A stretch of 58,249 bases of DNA from NCBI GenBank assembly GCA_902825945.1, contig CADECY010000048.1, positions 1 through 58,249 on the forward strand, in the 5' to 3' direction. Position numbers and translations under genes: made by a program. A model generated the notes under the pieces. The model did not search any database. It saw only the letters and a program-made list of their open reading frames with translations, and was not told the origin of the DNA. Below, one piece after another: positions 1 to 11,796 of the stretch (positions are counted from its first letter, which is position 1; every line of letters starts with the position of its first letter). The stretch comes from an uncultured Acidobacteriota bacterium (GTDB lineage: Bacteria > Acidobacteriota > Terriglobia > Bryobacterales > Bryobacteraceae).

Positions 1-1
1 G

Positions 2-112
2 AGTTTCGCCGGCCCGGCGACGGTCCTGGTGGTGATGGCCCTGGTGGCCGCGCTCGTGCCGGCGGTGCGTGCTTCGCGGGTCAATCCTGTCGAGGCGCTG
101 CGGGCGGAGTAG
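2..112 (+). CDS. MacB/FtsX-type ABC transporter permease, C-terminal end (partial)
   Basis: The window opens inside this gene. The visible 36 residues are one hydrophobic segment followed by a short charged tail with the motif VRASRVNPVEALRAE, which is the usual ending of FtsX/MacB-family permeases and of the large acidobacterial permeases built from that domain. Such proteins are inner-membrane parts of tripartite efflux or lipoprotein/cell-division machines. The stop is TAG at 110-112. Its last codons overlap the end of the convergent amidohydrolase gene. Family is clear from the tail; the substrate cannot be told from this fragment. Confidence 0.75.
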   Translation, partial: SFAGPATVLVVMALVAALVPAVRASRVNPVEALRAE

Positions 113-1466
113 TCTGGCTGGCGACGCTGGCGCGGACACGGTCGAGCATGCCGCGCCGCGCCGCCGAATCGATCAGACGGCCTCTGCGGAAGACCATGTG
201 AATGCGCGACGTATTCGTGATCGCCGCCAGCGGATCGGCGTCGAGAAGGACGAGGTCGGCGATTTTGCCTGGCTCGATGGAACCGAAGTCGCGCGTCAAC
301 CCGAGGAATTCGGCCGGATTCGAAGTCGAGGCTCGCAACGCCGCGATGGGCGGAAGTCCGGACTCGACCAGGAGCGCCAGCTCTTCGTGCAGCGCGAAGC
401 CGGGGATGCAGTACGGATTGGGTGTGTCGGTGCCCGCCAGTATCCGCACGCCGCCTTTCTCCATGCGGCGCACGATGTCGCGATGGAGCGCGAACACGCT
501 TCGCGCAGTCTCTGCGTCCAGTCCCGGCAGGAAGAACTCGAGCGCTTCGCGGGGCCACGCATTCGCGTAGTCGCGCCGCGCGTATTCGGTCCGGAACCCG
601 GCGGGTAACTTACCTTCGCGGGCCAATGTGGCCACCTGGTGAATGGCGAGCGTCGGGGTCTGCCAGACGCCATTCTCGCGGAGTTCGCCGATCAGTTTGC
701 CGGTCTTGTCCAGGTCGAAGTTGTCGGCCAGCATCTTCCACGGATAGCGGTTCGCCCGCAGTCTCCACCGCGCCTCGTCTTCGTTTCGCGAACAGGCGAG
801 CATCACGCCGTCGAGATGCTCCACCGAATCCTGGCCGGCGGCGGCTGCTTCCCTCACGCTGATCGAATCGGGTACGTGGCCCGTCAATTGTAGTCCGCGC
901 CGGCGGCATTCGTCCGCGATGGCGAAGTAGGCGGCGCGGGAGAGTTCACTGGAGACCTTGATGTACTTCAGCCCCATCGCGGCTCGCCGTGCCACCTCTT
1001 CACGAGCATCGCGAACGCTGGCGATGGGCGGAGTGTCCATCGGAAAGAGCGTGGAGAAGAGCTCAGGCCCCGATCTCCTCCCTGCCGCGACGTCGTCCTG
1101 ATACCGCCGCTGCCGTGGAAAATTCTTCGCGGACGCAGCCATCTCGCGCAGCCCCGTGACTCCGTTGGCGAGATACAGCGGAAACCAGTCCTCCTCGATC
1201 TCACCCACGTGAACGTGCATGTCCCACAAGCCGGGAATGACGAACTTCCCGGAACAAGGGACGATTCGCGCGTTTCGGGGTATGTGCGTCGAGGCCGCGG
1301 GTCCCCGGGCCGTGATTCGCTCGCCGCTGATCACGATATTGCTGCGCGGAACCGATGATCCCTTGGAGGGATCGATCACCGTACAGCCGGTCAGCACGAT
1401 CGCCTGACTCCATGCGGGTGAGGTCAAGAGCGCCAACGCAGCCCAACGCATGCTCGACTCTACCAT
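81..1466 (-). CDS. Secreted amidohydrolase-family (imidazolonepropionase-like) metal hydrolase
   Basis: This is a 461-residue metal-dependent amidohydrolase. A hydrophobic N-terminus ending in AWSQ looks like a signal peptide, so the enzyme is probably periplasmic. The metal-binding HxH is at H84/H86 in GLWDMHVHVG. Further ligand-like motifs follow: GHVPD near 197, DSVEHLDG near 216 and AGTDTPNP near 345. The C-terminus carries the composite beta-sheet signature GSIEPGKIADLVLLDADPL. Related acidobacterial proteins act on cyclic amides or peptidase-like substrates, but the substrate is unknown here. A second start, ATG at 1451, gives a more compact signal peptide. The 3' end overlaps the convergent permease tail by about 30 bases. 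Confidence 0.85.
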   Translation of the reverse strand: MVESSMRWAALALLTSPAWSQAIVLTGCTVIDPSKGSSVPRSNIVISGERITARGPAASTHIPRNARIVPCSGKFVIPGLWDMHVHVGEIEEDWFPLYLANGVTGLREMAASAKNFPRQRRYQDDVAAGRRSGPELFSTLFPMDTPPIASVRDAREEVARRAAMGLKYIKVSSELSRAAYFAIADECRRRGLQLTGHVPDSISVREAAAAGQDSVEHLDGVMLACSRNEDEARWRLRANRYPWKMLADNFDLDKTGKLIGELRENGVWQTPTLAIHQVATLAREGKLPAGFRTEYARRDYANAWPREALEFFLPGLDAETARSVFALHRDIVRRMEKGGVRILAGTDTPNPYCIPGFALHEELALLVESGLPPIAALRASTSNPAEFLGLTRDFGSIEPGKIADLVLLDADPLAAITNTSRIHMVFRRGRLIDSAARRGMLDRVRASVASQTTPPAAPRQD

Positions 1467-1506
1467 CCTCGGACCGGCTCGATGAGGTGAACCACCGCTT
1501 GCGCTC

Positions 1507-2130
1507 CTATCGGGACAAGAACCGGCTCCCCACCTCGACGAATCGCAGCGGCCAATCCACGCAGACGTTGATCCCGATCCGCGGTGTTACTTCGACCACC
1601 GGCGAAGGTGCCTTCCCTCGACGCACCGACAGCCGGCCGGAGCCGGTCACATCGAGCCCGTAGTCGCGAGACGTGGTGATCCCGAGAGCTTGGGTCAGAC
1701 GGCCCGGTCCTGAGCACAGATCTTCGATCCTCCGCGCTTTGGTCCGGCGGCGCTGCATCAGTTGGAGGCCGGCGAGAGGTTCGAGGGCGCGGATCAGCAC
1801 GCATCCCGCCGAGCCTTCCGGCTCGGTTACGAAATTGAGGCAATCGTAGATTCCATAGATGAGATAAACGTACGAATATCCGGGAGGCCCGAACAGAACG
1901 CGCGTACGTTCCGTGACGCCGCGATAGGCGTGCGCGGCTTCGTCACGGGCCCCGAGGTAGGCTTCACACTCGACAATCCGCCCGGCTGCGAGCCCGGTGC
2001 GGGAGCGGTAGGAAATGATGGCGCCGATCAGTTCCGGTGCGACGATCTCCGGCGGGCGGCGATAAAAGTCGCGGGGAAGGGGATCGAGCGCCTCCACTTC
2101 GTCGGCGGATAGCGGCTCATGGGATCGCAA
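1507..2130 (-). CDS. 3-methyladenine DNA glycosylase (MPG/AAG family)
   Basis: The 207-residue product matches the alkyladenine-DNA glycosylase fold family (Mpg/AAG), a base-excision-repair enzyme that removes alkylated purines such as 3-methyladenine and hypoxanthine. Visible signatures are the catalytic-Glu region GRIVECEAYLG followed by DEAAHAYRG, then RTRVLFGPPGYSYVYLIYG, the aromatic intercalation strand, and the end motif DYGLDVTGSGRL. Length is normal for bacterial members. It stands alone, 40 bases from the amidohydrolase start and divergent from the gene at 2237. Confidence 0.93.
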   Translation of the reverse strand: MRSHEPLSADEVEALDPLPRDFYRRPPEIVAPELIGAIISYRSRTGLAAGRIVECEAYLGARDEAAHAYRGVTERTRVLFGPPGYSYVYLIYGIYDCLNFVTEPEGSAGCVLIRALEPLAGLQLMQRRRTKARRIEDLCSGPGRLTQALGITTSRDYGLDVTGSGRLSVRRGKAPSPVVEVTPRIGINVCVDWPLRFVEVGSRFLSR

Positions 2131-2236
2131 GTTCGCACATTAGCATGACCGGCAACCCGTGATCCAGCGCGAAGATTTCGAGACGGGTGACCCGATTCGC
2201 CCTCTGATTACGCATATAGAGACAGGAGGAATGAAA

Positions 2237-2572
2237 ATGAGCCGGGAAAGAGGAGACGCCCGGACGCCATCCGCCCACCGGATCTTCGCTTCCGCGTCCG
2301 GCTATCTATCGTCGATGAACCTGGGCCGGGCATTGCGCGCCGGCGTGTTTCGGGTGTTGGCGGAGAGTCCGCGCACTGCCGCCGATTTGGCGGCGCGGGT
2401 GGGAATGGCCGTACGAGATGCGATGGACCTGCTCGATACGTTGGTGGCGCTGGGATTGCTCCAACGCGAGGGCTCTGTCTATTCGAACACTCCAGAGACT
2501 GCATACTATTTGGACCCGAACAGCCCGGCCTATGCCGGAAAATTGCTCGGGACCGCGCGGGTCGTGGCGTAG
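2237..2572 (+). pseudogene. Truncated O-methyltransferase: dimerisation/winged-helix domain only
   Basis: The 111 residues form the N-terminal winged-helix dimerisation domain found in small-molecule O-methyltransferases: an alpha-helical GYLSSMNLGRALRAG stretch, a TAADLAARVG recognition-type helix and LDTLVALGLLQREG wing. The SAM-binding Rossmann domain (about 200 residues, with a glycine-rich loop) that should follow is absent, and the frame stops two bases before the end of the convergent DUF1697 gene. The start was set at ATG 2237 because AGGAGG lies at 2224-2229, 7 bases upstream; an ATG at 2231 is too close to it. It is most simply a deletion remnant; a free-standing dimerisation domain or regulator cannot be excluded. 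Confidence 0.65.
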
Positions 2573-2573
2573 T

Positions 2574-3113
2574 TCAGTCGAGGAACTTAGCCGCGATCTT
2601 CCGGATCGTGGTGAGAGCGCGGATGGTCGACTGAACACCCGAGATGCGCTCCAGCACGGCATTGGTGAACTTGGATTCGCTCTGCTTGACCTGGCAGAGC
2701 CAATAGACCTCGGCGCCGTTCACGTGGAACCGGTCCACGCCGGTCTCGAACTTTGTCAGCGCCTCGCGTGCCCGGCCGGAGAGCGCGGGTCGCGTGAGGG
2801 CGACATTGTAGGCTGCGGCCGCGGCAACTTCGTGGGCGGGAAACGCTTGGTGCGCGGCAATCGCGGCCACCGAATCGATGGTCCGCACGAAGGTAGCGGC
2901 GTCGAAACCGAGAGCTTGGGTAAGCCCATCCTCGATCTTCCGCTCGATCGCCGGAATCGCGGTGGACTTCGTCTCGAAGATGACATTGCCGCTCGCGATG
3001 AATGTTTCCACGTTCGCGAATCCGAGTCCGGTGAAGATGTCGCGCAACGCGGTCATCGGGGCGCTTCGTCCGCCGACGTTGATCGCGCGCAGGAAGGCCA
3101 CGTAACGGAGCAT
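2574..3113 (-). CDS. DUF1697 family protein
   Basis: The 179-residue protein is a full-length member of DUF1697, recognised by its opening RYVAFLRAINVGGRS, the central FANVETFIASGNVIFET and the later VDRFHVNGAEVYWLC. The family is widespread in bacteria and usually single-copy, and its biochemical role is unknown. The gene is convergent with the truncated methyltransferase and divergent from the winged-helix/TPR regulator at 3174. It has no signal peptide or membrane segment, so it is cytoplasmic. Confidence 0.88.
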   Translation of the reverse strand: MLRYVAFLRAINVGGRSAPMTALRDIFTGLGFANVETFIASGNVIFETKSTAIPAIERKIEDGLTQALGFDAATFVRTIDSVAAIAAHQAFPAHEVAAAAAYNVALTRPALSGRAREALTKFETGVDRFHVNGAEVYWLCQVKQSESKFTNAVLERISGVQSTIRALTTIRKIAAKFLD

Positions 3114-3173
3114 GTCCGGTCATTGTAGCGGCACCGGTTCTTGCCTGGTGGATTCACGTGGCAACATGAATGA

Positions 3174-4886
3174 GTGGATCTCTCGCCGGAATCGGTTGGC
3201 CAGCAACTCACTCGAATCAGGGCGAGCCGCGTCTTCCGGCAATCGGAGAGGATGCAGCGTTTCCTGACCTACTGCGTGGAGGCGGCGCTACGGGGCGAGG
3301 CGCCCAAGGAATACACCGTCGGGACCGAAGTCTTCGATCGTGGTGCTGGCTACGATCCACGCGTGGATCCGATCGTGCGCGTGGAGGCGCGGAGGCTGCG
3401 GGAAAAACTCGAGGCCTACTACGCGGAACCGGGTGCCGGAGACGAAGTGGTGATCCGCTTGCCGAAGGGCAGCTACGTGCCGGTGTTGGAGCGCCGCTCC
3501 AACCCGTTGGCCGCTGCGGCGCGGGCCCAGGCGGCGTCCATCGCGGTGCTTCCTTTCACCAACTCGAGCGGTGACGCCGGAGACGACTACTTCAGTGACG
3601 GCTTGACGGAAGAATTGATCCACCGGTTGACACGCGTGGAAGGACTCCGCGTGCTGGCCTGGCCGTCCGCGTCCAAACTGCGCGGGCGAGATGATGACGA
3701 TGCAATCCGGAGGCAGTTGGACATCGACTACGTGATCCGCGGAAGCGTGCGGCGTGGATCGGGCGGTATCCGCATCACGGCGCAACTGGTGGACGCTGGA
3801 ACGGGCGAATTCAAATGGTCGGAGGCCTATAGCCGTCCGCTCCGCGACTTGCTGGACCTGCAGGAAGAGATCGCAGCGTCGATCGTCTCGACGCTGCGGC
3901 TCACTCTCGCTGGACCAGCCCGCTCGGGACCCGCCAACGTGGATGCGCACAACCTGTGTCTCAAAGGTAGATATCTGGCGGGCCGGCGGACCGTTGAGTC
4001 GATTCGCAAGAGCATCGCGTGCTACGAGGAGGCCGTGGCCCTCGATCCGGCCAGCCCGGTCGCCTTCGCGGGCTTGGCCGATGGCTTGTCTCTTCTGGCT
4101 GAGTACGCGGATGTTCCGCCCGCGCCCACGATGGAGCGCTCTCGCGAGAACGCTTTGCGCGCGTTGGACCTCGATCTACTTCTGGCCGAGGCGCACGTGT
4201 CGCTCGCGATGATCCGGGTGCAGTACGAGTGGGATTGGGACACGGCCGAGCGGCTATTTCGCAGGGCGATCGAACTGAATCCGGGATACGCCCGGGCGCG
4301 GCACTGGTACGGGCTCGATCATCTGGCGATGCTCGGGCGTTGGGACGAGGCGTCCCGCGAACTCGCCGAGGCATACCGGCTCGATCCGCTGTCGCCGATC
4401 ATTCTCGAGGGTCGCGCGCATCTGGCGATGTTACGGCGCGACTACGGCGCCGCGCTCGAGCAGTTGCGCGCCGTCCTTGAACTCGAGCCGTCATTCCAGA
4501 AAGCGCACGGTGGGCTCGGCCGCATCCATTCACTCCAGGGACGCTACCAGGAAGCGCTCGAGGCGTTTCAAAAGGCGCGCGGCGATGGCGAGGCTTCACC
4601 CAGCCTGCTCGGGGCTCAGTGCCAGGTCTACGGCTTGCTGGGACGCCGCGACGAGGCGCAGGCTCACCTCGCCAAGCTGCGCGATCTTTCCACGGAGAAG
4701 CATGTCCCTCTCGCGATCGCCCATCTGGGGCTCGGCGAATACGATCGCGCCCTGGATTGGCTCGAGTTCGCGGCTGAGCGCCGCGAACCCAGCATCGTAG
4801 CTCTCGGGGTTCACCCCGTGTACGATCCGTTGCGCGGTCATCCACGCTTCCAGGCCCTCCTGGGACGGGCCGGTTTCTTACGGTAA
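3174..4886 (+). CDS. Winged-helix-like / FlgO-like / TPR regulator (paralogue 1)
   Basis: This 570-residue protein has three parts. Residues 1-105 resemble the DNA-binding-like head found in many Acidobacteria, with SRVFRQSERMQRFLTYC, a DPRVDPIVRVEARRLREKL helix and the LPKGSYVPV end. Residues about 118-245 resemble the FlgO/adenylate-cyclase-associated region, including IAVLPFTNSSGDAGDDYF. The rest is TPR solenoid with alternating ALDLDL, AIELNP, AYRLDP and VLELEP repeat ends. Such proteins are thought to be transcription or signalling factors, but targets are unknown. The start is GTG at 3174; an in-frame TGA at 3171 excludes anything further upstream. No membrane helix is visible, unlike its paralogue ending at 45018. 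Confidence 0.82.
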   Translation: MDLSPESVGQQLTRIRASRVFRQSERMQRFLTYCVEAALRGEAPKEYTVGTEVFDRGAGYDPRVDPIVRVEARRLREKLEAYYAEPGAGDEVVIRLPKGSYVPVLERRSNPLAAAARAQAASIAVLPFTNSSGDAGDDYFSDGLTEELIHRLTRVEGLRVLAWPSASKLRGRDDDDAIRRQLDIDYVIRGSVRRGSGGIRITAQLVDAGTGEFKWSEAYSRPLRDLLDLQEEIAASIVSTLRLTLAGPARSGPANVDAHNLCLKGRYLAGRRTVESIRKSIACYEEAVALDPASPVAFAGLADGLSLLAEYADVPPAPTMERSRENALRALDLDLLLAEAHVSLAMIRVQYEWDWDTAERLFRRAIELNPGYARARHWYGLDHLAMLGRWDEASRELAEAYRLDPLSPIILEGRAHLAMLRRDYGAALEQLRAVLELEPSFQKAHGGLGRIHSLQGRYQEALEAFQKARGDGEASPSLLGAQCQVYGLLGRRDEAQAHLAKLRDLSTEKHVPLAIAHLGLGEYDRALDWLEFAAERREPSIVALGVHPVYDPLRGHPRFQALLGRAGFLR

Positions 4887-4948
4887 GAAGTCCGCAGCTT
4901 TACCGCCCCTTACTTCCGGATGTGGGCCCAAGGCCCCAACATAGACAC

Positions 4949-6257
4949 ATGATCCGGAACATACTATTCGCGATTCTATTGACGCGGCCTGCGTGCACGC
5001 ATGCGTACGATGAAGCCGAGGAGTTGGCCGGTTTCGCCACCAGAGAGATGCAGGCAGGCCACTACGGCGTAGCGCAAGTCCTCTACGAACGAGCGCTCGA
5101 TCACTGGAAGCAGCGCGGCCGATCCGAAATCGCGTGGGCCGTCACATTGAGCAACCTGGGAACCCTCCATTCCCTTCGGGGCGAATACGTGCGTGCGGAG
5201 GATACGTTTCGAGCCGCGCTGAAGATGGCGGACGCGCTTCTTCCCCCCGGCGATGTCCGGCGAGCCCGGATGCTGATCGGGATAGGGCAGGTCTTCATTG
5301 CAGCCGGCCGGTTGCGTGAGGCCCGGACGGTGACTATGGAAGGCGCGGCGAGCATTCGACAAACCCGAAAAGGATCAGTCCGCTGTCGCCGATGCAATGG
5401 GCCGGCTGGCGCAGGCCGAGGGATCCCTTCGCGAGGCGGAGGAGTGGTTCCGGCGATCGGTGTCGCAGCGCAAGCGCCTGCTCGGGGACGATCACGCCGA
5501 CACGGCGGTGGCCCGGAACAATCTGGCAGCGGTGCTACGCAGCCAGGGCGAGCTGAGGGCCGCGGAGGAACTGCTTCGCGACGCACTCGCCGCGCACGGG
5601 GCGGCACGGGGCCCACTTCATCCGGTGGCGGGCGCGATCCGCAACGGGCTCGGGCAGATTCAGCAGGCTCGGGGAGACTGGCGGGGCGCTCGCGTGTCGT
5701 ATGAGCATGCGCTCCGAATCTGGCGAGAGTCGTTGGGGCCGAGCCACCCCTTCGTGGCCGGTGGATTGGTGAATCTGGCGGCTCTCCATCAATCGCGCAA
5801 GCAATACGATCAGGCGGAGCGCCTGTTGAACGAATCCCTGGCGATTGCGCGAAGACACTATCCCGCGAACCATTCTCGAATCGCGATGACGCTCAACAAC
5901 CTCGCGTCATTGGCCGTTGCGAGGAGCCGATTGCCTCGCGCCGAAATGCTTCTGCTCGAATCGGCCGGGATGTTGGAGAAATCTTCTCCTTCTCATCATC
6001 CGGACCTGGGCTTGGTTCTGGTCAACCTGGGCGAAGTGTACAGGGCGATGAAAGAACCTGAGCGCGCGGCGCAGTTCTACTCTCGCGGGCTGTCGATTCT
6101 CGAGAAGTCCTGGAGCCAGGACGACCAGCGGTTCCTCCCCATGCTCGAACGCTACGCGGCGGTGGCGCGAGCCAGGAAACAGCACGCCGACGCGGAACTC
6201 GCGAGTGCGAAAGCCATGCGGATTCGCGTGCGTCACGCCTTGCGAAAGGGAGCGTAG
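4949..6257 (+). pseudogene. Secreted TPR-repeat protein, broken by one frameshift
   Basis: Two overlapping frames together give one continuous TPR protein. The first (from ATG 4949) has a signal peptide, IRNILFAILLTRPACTHA, then TPR units such as WAVTLSNLGTLHSLRGEYV. It loses repeat character after REARTVTMEG. The second frame begins to make sense at about 5345-5360 (FDKPEKDQSAVADAMGRLA) and continues with kinesin-light-chain-type TPRs (NNLAAVLRSQGELRAAEELL) to 6257. A single-base indel near 5340-5360 explains this. It is either a true lesion or a sequencing error; the downstream part from ATG 5397 alone would be a leaderless 286-residue TPR protein. It follows the TPR regulator by about 60 bases. 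Confidence 0.7.
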
Positions 6258-6315
6258 AAGCACTGGTTCGCGCCAGTCCCGCCATGGTTGGCACATCGGC
6301 GATAAACTGAGTCCT

Positions 6316-9348
<3,033 letters not shown>

Positions 9349-9350
9349 CG

Positions 9351-10802
9351 ATGAGCCTGCTCCGCGAACTCGAACTGTCGCTCACGCGCCGTCACCTGTT
9401 TTCGCGCGTCTCCACCGGGATCGGCGTGGCCGCGCTCAGTTCGCTGCTCGAAGCCGCCGGTGAAGAGCGCGATCCGAAGACCAGCGGATTGAAGTCGCTG
9501 CCTCATCATCAGCCGAAGGCGAAGCGTGTCATCTTTCTGCACCAATCGGGCGGACCGTCGCAACTGGATCTGTTCGATCCGAAGCCGAAGTTGAAGCCGC
9601 TATTCGGCAGTGAGCTTCCGGATTCGATCCGGCGTGGCCAGCGCATCACCGGCATGACGTCGGGTCAGAAGTCGCTGCCCGTCGCGCCGTCGATCTTCGA
9701 TTTCAAGCAGTACGGCAAAGCCGGAACCTGGATGAGCGAACTGATTCCGCACACGGCGAAGGTGGCGGACGACATCGCGGTGGTACGGTCGATCCACACC
9801 GATGCCATCAATCACGATCCGGCGATCACGTTCATTCACAGCGGATCGCAGCAGCCGGGGCGGCCGAGCTTCGGCTCGTGGGTCAGCTATGGACTCGGGT
9901 CGGAGAATCAGAATCTGCCGGCCTTCGTCGTGTTGCTCTCGCTCGCCAATACGCCGGGCGCCGATCAGCCCTTGTTCTCGCGCCTGTGGGGCTCAGGCTT
10001 TCTGCCGAGCAACTATCAAGGGGTGCGATTCCGTTCCGGCTCCGATCCGGTGCTCTATCTACGCAATCCCGACGGCATCGACCGCGACACACGGCGCGCG
10101 ATGCTCGACGGAATCGAGAAGCTGAACCGGATGCGCTACGAAGCTTACGGAGATCCGGAGATCGAGACGCGCATTTCACAGTTCGAAATGGCCTACCGGA
10201 TGCAGGCGAGCGTACCCGAACTCACCGACCTGTCGAAGGAGCCCGAGAGCACGTTCGAATTGTATGGACCCGATGCGCGCAAACCGGGCACTTACGCGGC
10301 GAACTGCCTGCTCGCGCGGCGGCTGGCGGAGCGCGGAGTCCGATTCATCCAGCTCTATCATCGTGGCTGGGACCAGCACGGCGAACTGCCCTCGAATATC
10401 AAGCTCCAGTGCCGTGGCACCGATCAATCATCGGCGGCGCTGGTGACGGATCTGAAACGCCGCGGACTCCTTGACGACACCCTGATCATCTGGGGTGGTG
10501 AGTTCGGCCGTACCGTCTACTGCCAGGGCAAGCTGACCGAGACCAACTATGGACGGGACCATCACCCGCGCAATTTCGCTTGGTGGCTGGCTGGCGGCGG
10601 TATCCGGCCGGGCCTCTCGATCGGTCAGACCGACGACTTCTCGTACAACATCACCGAAGATCCGATCCATGTTCACGACATGCAGGCAACCTTCCTGCAC
10701 TGCCTCGGCGTCGATCACACGAAGCTCACTTACAAGTTCCAGGGCCGGTATTTCCGGCTGACGGATGTCCACGGGACGGTGGTGAAGAAGCTGTTGGGGT
10801 GA
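9351..10802 (+). CDS. DUF1501 family secreted protein, copy 1
   Basis: The 483-residue protein belongs to DUF1501, a sulfatase/alkaline-phosphatase-fold family nearly always encoded with DUF1549/DUF1553 proteins. The N-terminus has LTRRHLFSRVSTGIGVAAL, a twin-arginine-like export signal. Family motifs are RVIFLHQSGGPSQLDLFDPKP, VRSIHTDAINHDPAITFIHSG, FIQLYHRGWDQHGELP, IIWGGEFGRTVY and GRDHHPRNFAWWLAGGG. The start at ATG 9351 is two bases after the preceding stop, so translation is probably coupled; a longer in-frame extension to 8820 lies inside the upstream gene and is not coding. The exported pair probably forms a periplasmic or surface complex (inference). Confidence 0.9.
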   Translation: MSLLRELELSLTRRHLFSRVSTGIGVAALSSLLEAAGEERDPKTSGLKSLPHHQPKAKRVIFLHQSGGPSQLDLFDPKPKLKPLFGSELPDSIRRGQRITGMTSGQKSLPVAPSIFDFKQYGKAGTWMSELIPHTAKVADDIAVVRSIHTDAINHDPAITFIHSGSQQPGRPSFGSWVSYGLGSENQNLPAFVVLLSLANTPGADQPLFSRLWGSGFLPSNYQGVRFRSGSDPVLYLRNPDGIDRDTRRAMLDGIEKLNRMRYEAYGDPEIETRISQFEMAYRMQASVPELTDLSKEPESTFELYGPDARKPGTYAANCLLARRLAERGVRFIQLYHRGWDQHGELPSNIKLQCRGTDQSSAALVTDLKRRGLLDDTLIIWGGEFGRTVYCQGKLTETNYGRDHHPRNFAWWLAGGGIRPGLSIGQTDDFSYNITEDPIHVHDMQATFLHCLGVDHTKLTYKFQGRYFRLTDVHGTVVKKLLG

Positions 10803-10960
10803 GAGCCGCTTCTTTCCTCGCCAACAGGTGCCCGTGAGGCCAGCCGCTCGACACCGGCGGCTTCACTGTCTCGGCGATCCAGCGCCCATCCCCACCGCTC
10901 ACTTTCGATCGTGAGGTCACTGCCCCGTCATATCGCGCTGGAGCTATCCCGCAAAGGTCG

Positions 10961-10996
10961 GCGGAGCCGCAGTCCCGTGCGGACTCGCGGCTCCGC
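10961..10996. terminator. Strong GC hairpin between convergent genes
   Basis: The arms 10961-10975 and 10981-10996 pair over 15 bases with one bulged C and a 5-base loop. The hairpin lies between the convergent ends of the DUF1501 gene (10802) and the lectin-like gene (11013). No clear T tract follows on either side, so it is a bidirectional terminator candidate of non-classical form. The rest of the 210-base gap shows nothing. Confidence 0.55.
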
Positions 10997-11012
10997 GGTG
11001 GCTACTTCGCGA

Positions 11013-11666
11013 TCAGTTGGCGGCGAAGCAGTAGAAAAGGCCGGCGCCTCCGGTTCCGATCAAGTTCTCCTGGCTGCAGCCGCGTGACGGGTGGGCGGAG
11101 TTCCAAGAGATGCCGCCGCCATTGCGGTCATGATGTCCGCATTGCGCGGTGCCTTCGCCGTTGCTCGTCCAGTTCTTACAGGTATGATCCTTGCCGTCAG
11201 CGTAGGCGCGGCCATCGGGCTGGGAACCGGTAATGATGTCGTGCATGTTGGGCTTGTCGCCCACGCCGTTCACCAAGTCACCCTTTTCGGTGACCGCATT
11301 GTTCTTGGTGATGACGTTGCCGAGGCGGGCGAGTTCCAAGGTGTCTCCGTGGAGGTGTTCGAGGTCGCGAGCGACGAGCGTTCCCTTGGCGTTGTGCCAG
11401 GGGCCCTTGCCGATCCTGTCGCGCGCATTGACGGCTGGCTTTCCACCGGCGGCATCCTGGCTCAGGTAGGCGCGCCACGTCTTGTCTCCCGCGCCCGCGG
11501 CGGCGGCGAGCTTCTGGCAGTGCGCGTCAGCGCCCGCGAGTCCGCCGAGGTTGGCTCCATTACCCGGACCAACGCTCGTCACGAAGAATGTCATCGGCGC
11601 CTTGGCGCCCTTCTGTGCCTGCGCGAACATCGCGGCGGCGCTCAATGTGAACAGTAGGAACTTCAT
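11013..11666 (-). CDS. Secreted lectin-like/DUF1554-like protein
   Basis: The 217-residue product has a clear signal peptide (MKFLLFTLSAAAMFAQA). The mature part starts with a segment, LGGLAGADAHCQKLAAAAG followed by KTWRAYLS, typical of C-type-lectin/endostatin-like folds such as DUF1554 proteins. The C-terminal half is rich in Cys, His and Gly (HTCKNWTSNGEG, QCGHHDRNGGG, RGCSQENLIGTGGAGLFYC), with five cysteines in the mature protein that could make disulfides. It is probably periplasmic or surface exposed. It is divergent from the repeat protein at 11797. The fold assignment is by pattern only and the ligand is unknown. Confidence 0.7.
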   Translation of the reverse strand: MKFLLFTLSAAAMFAQAQKGAKAPMTFFVTSVGPGNGANLGGLAGADAHCQKLAAAAGAGDKTWRAYLSQDAAGGKPAVNARDRIGKGPWHNAKGTLVARDLEHLHGDTLELARLGNVITKNNAVTEKGDLVNGVGDKPNMHDIITGSQPDGRAYADGKDHTCKNWTSNGEGTAQCGHHDRNGGGISWNSAHPSRGCSQENLIGTGGAGLFYCFAAN

Positions 11667-11796
11667 GGTGGTCTCCTTCGGTTGAGGCTACTACATCCGG
11701 CCCGCTCGCCGCCACATCGGGCCCGTTTGCCGGCCGGTGTGCTCGCGCGAGAATTTTCTGTTCCGGAGCTCCCATGGCGCTGTCACAACAGGCAAG

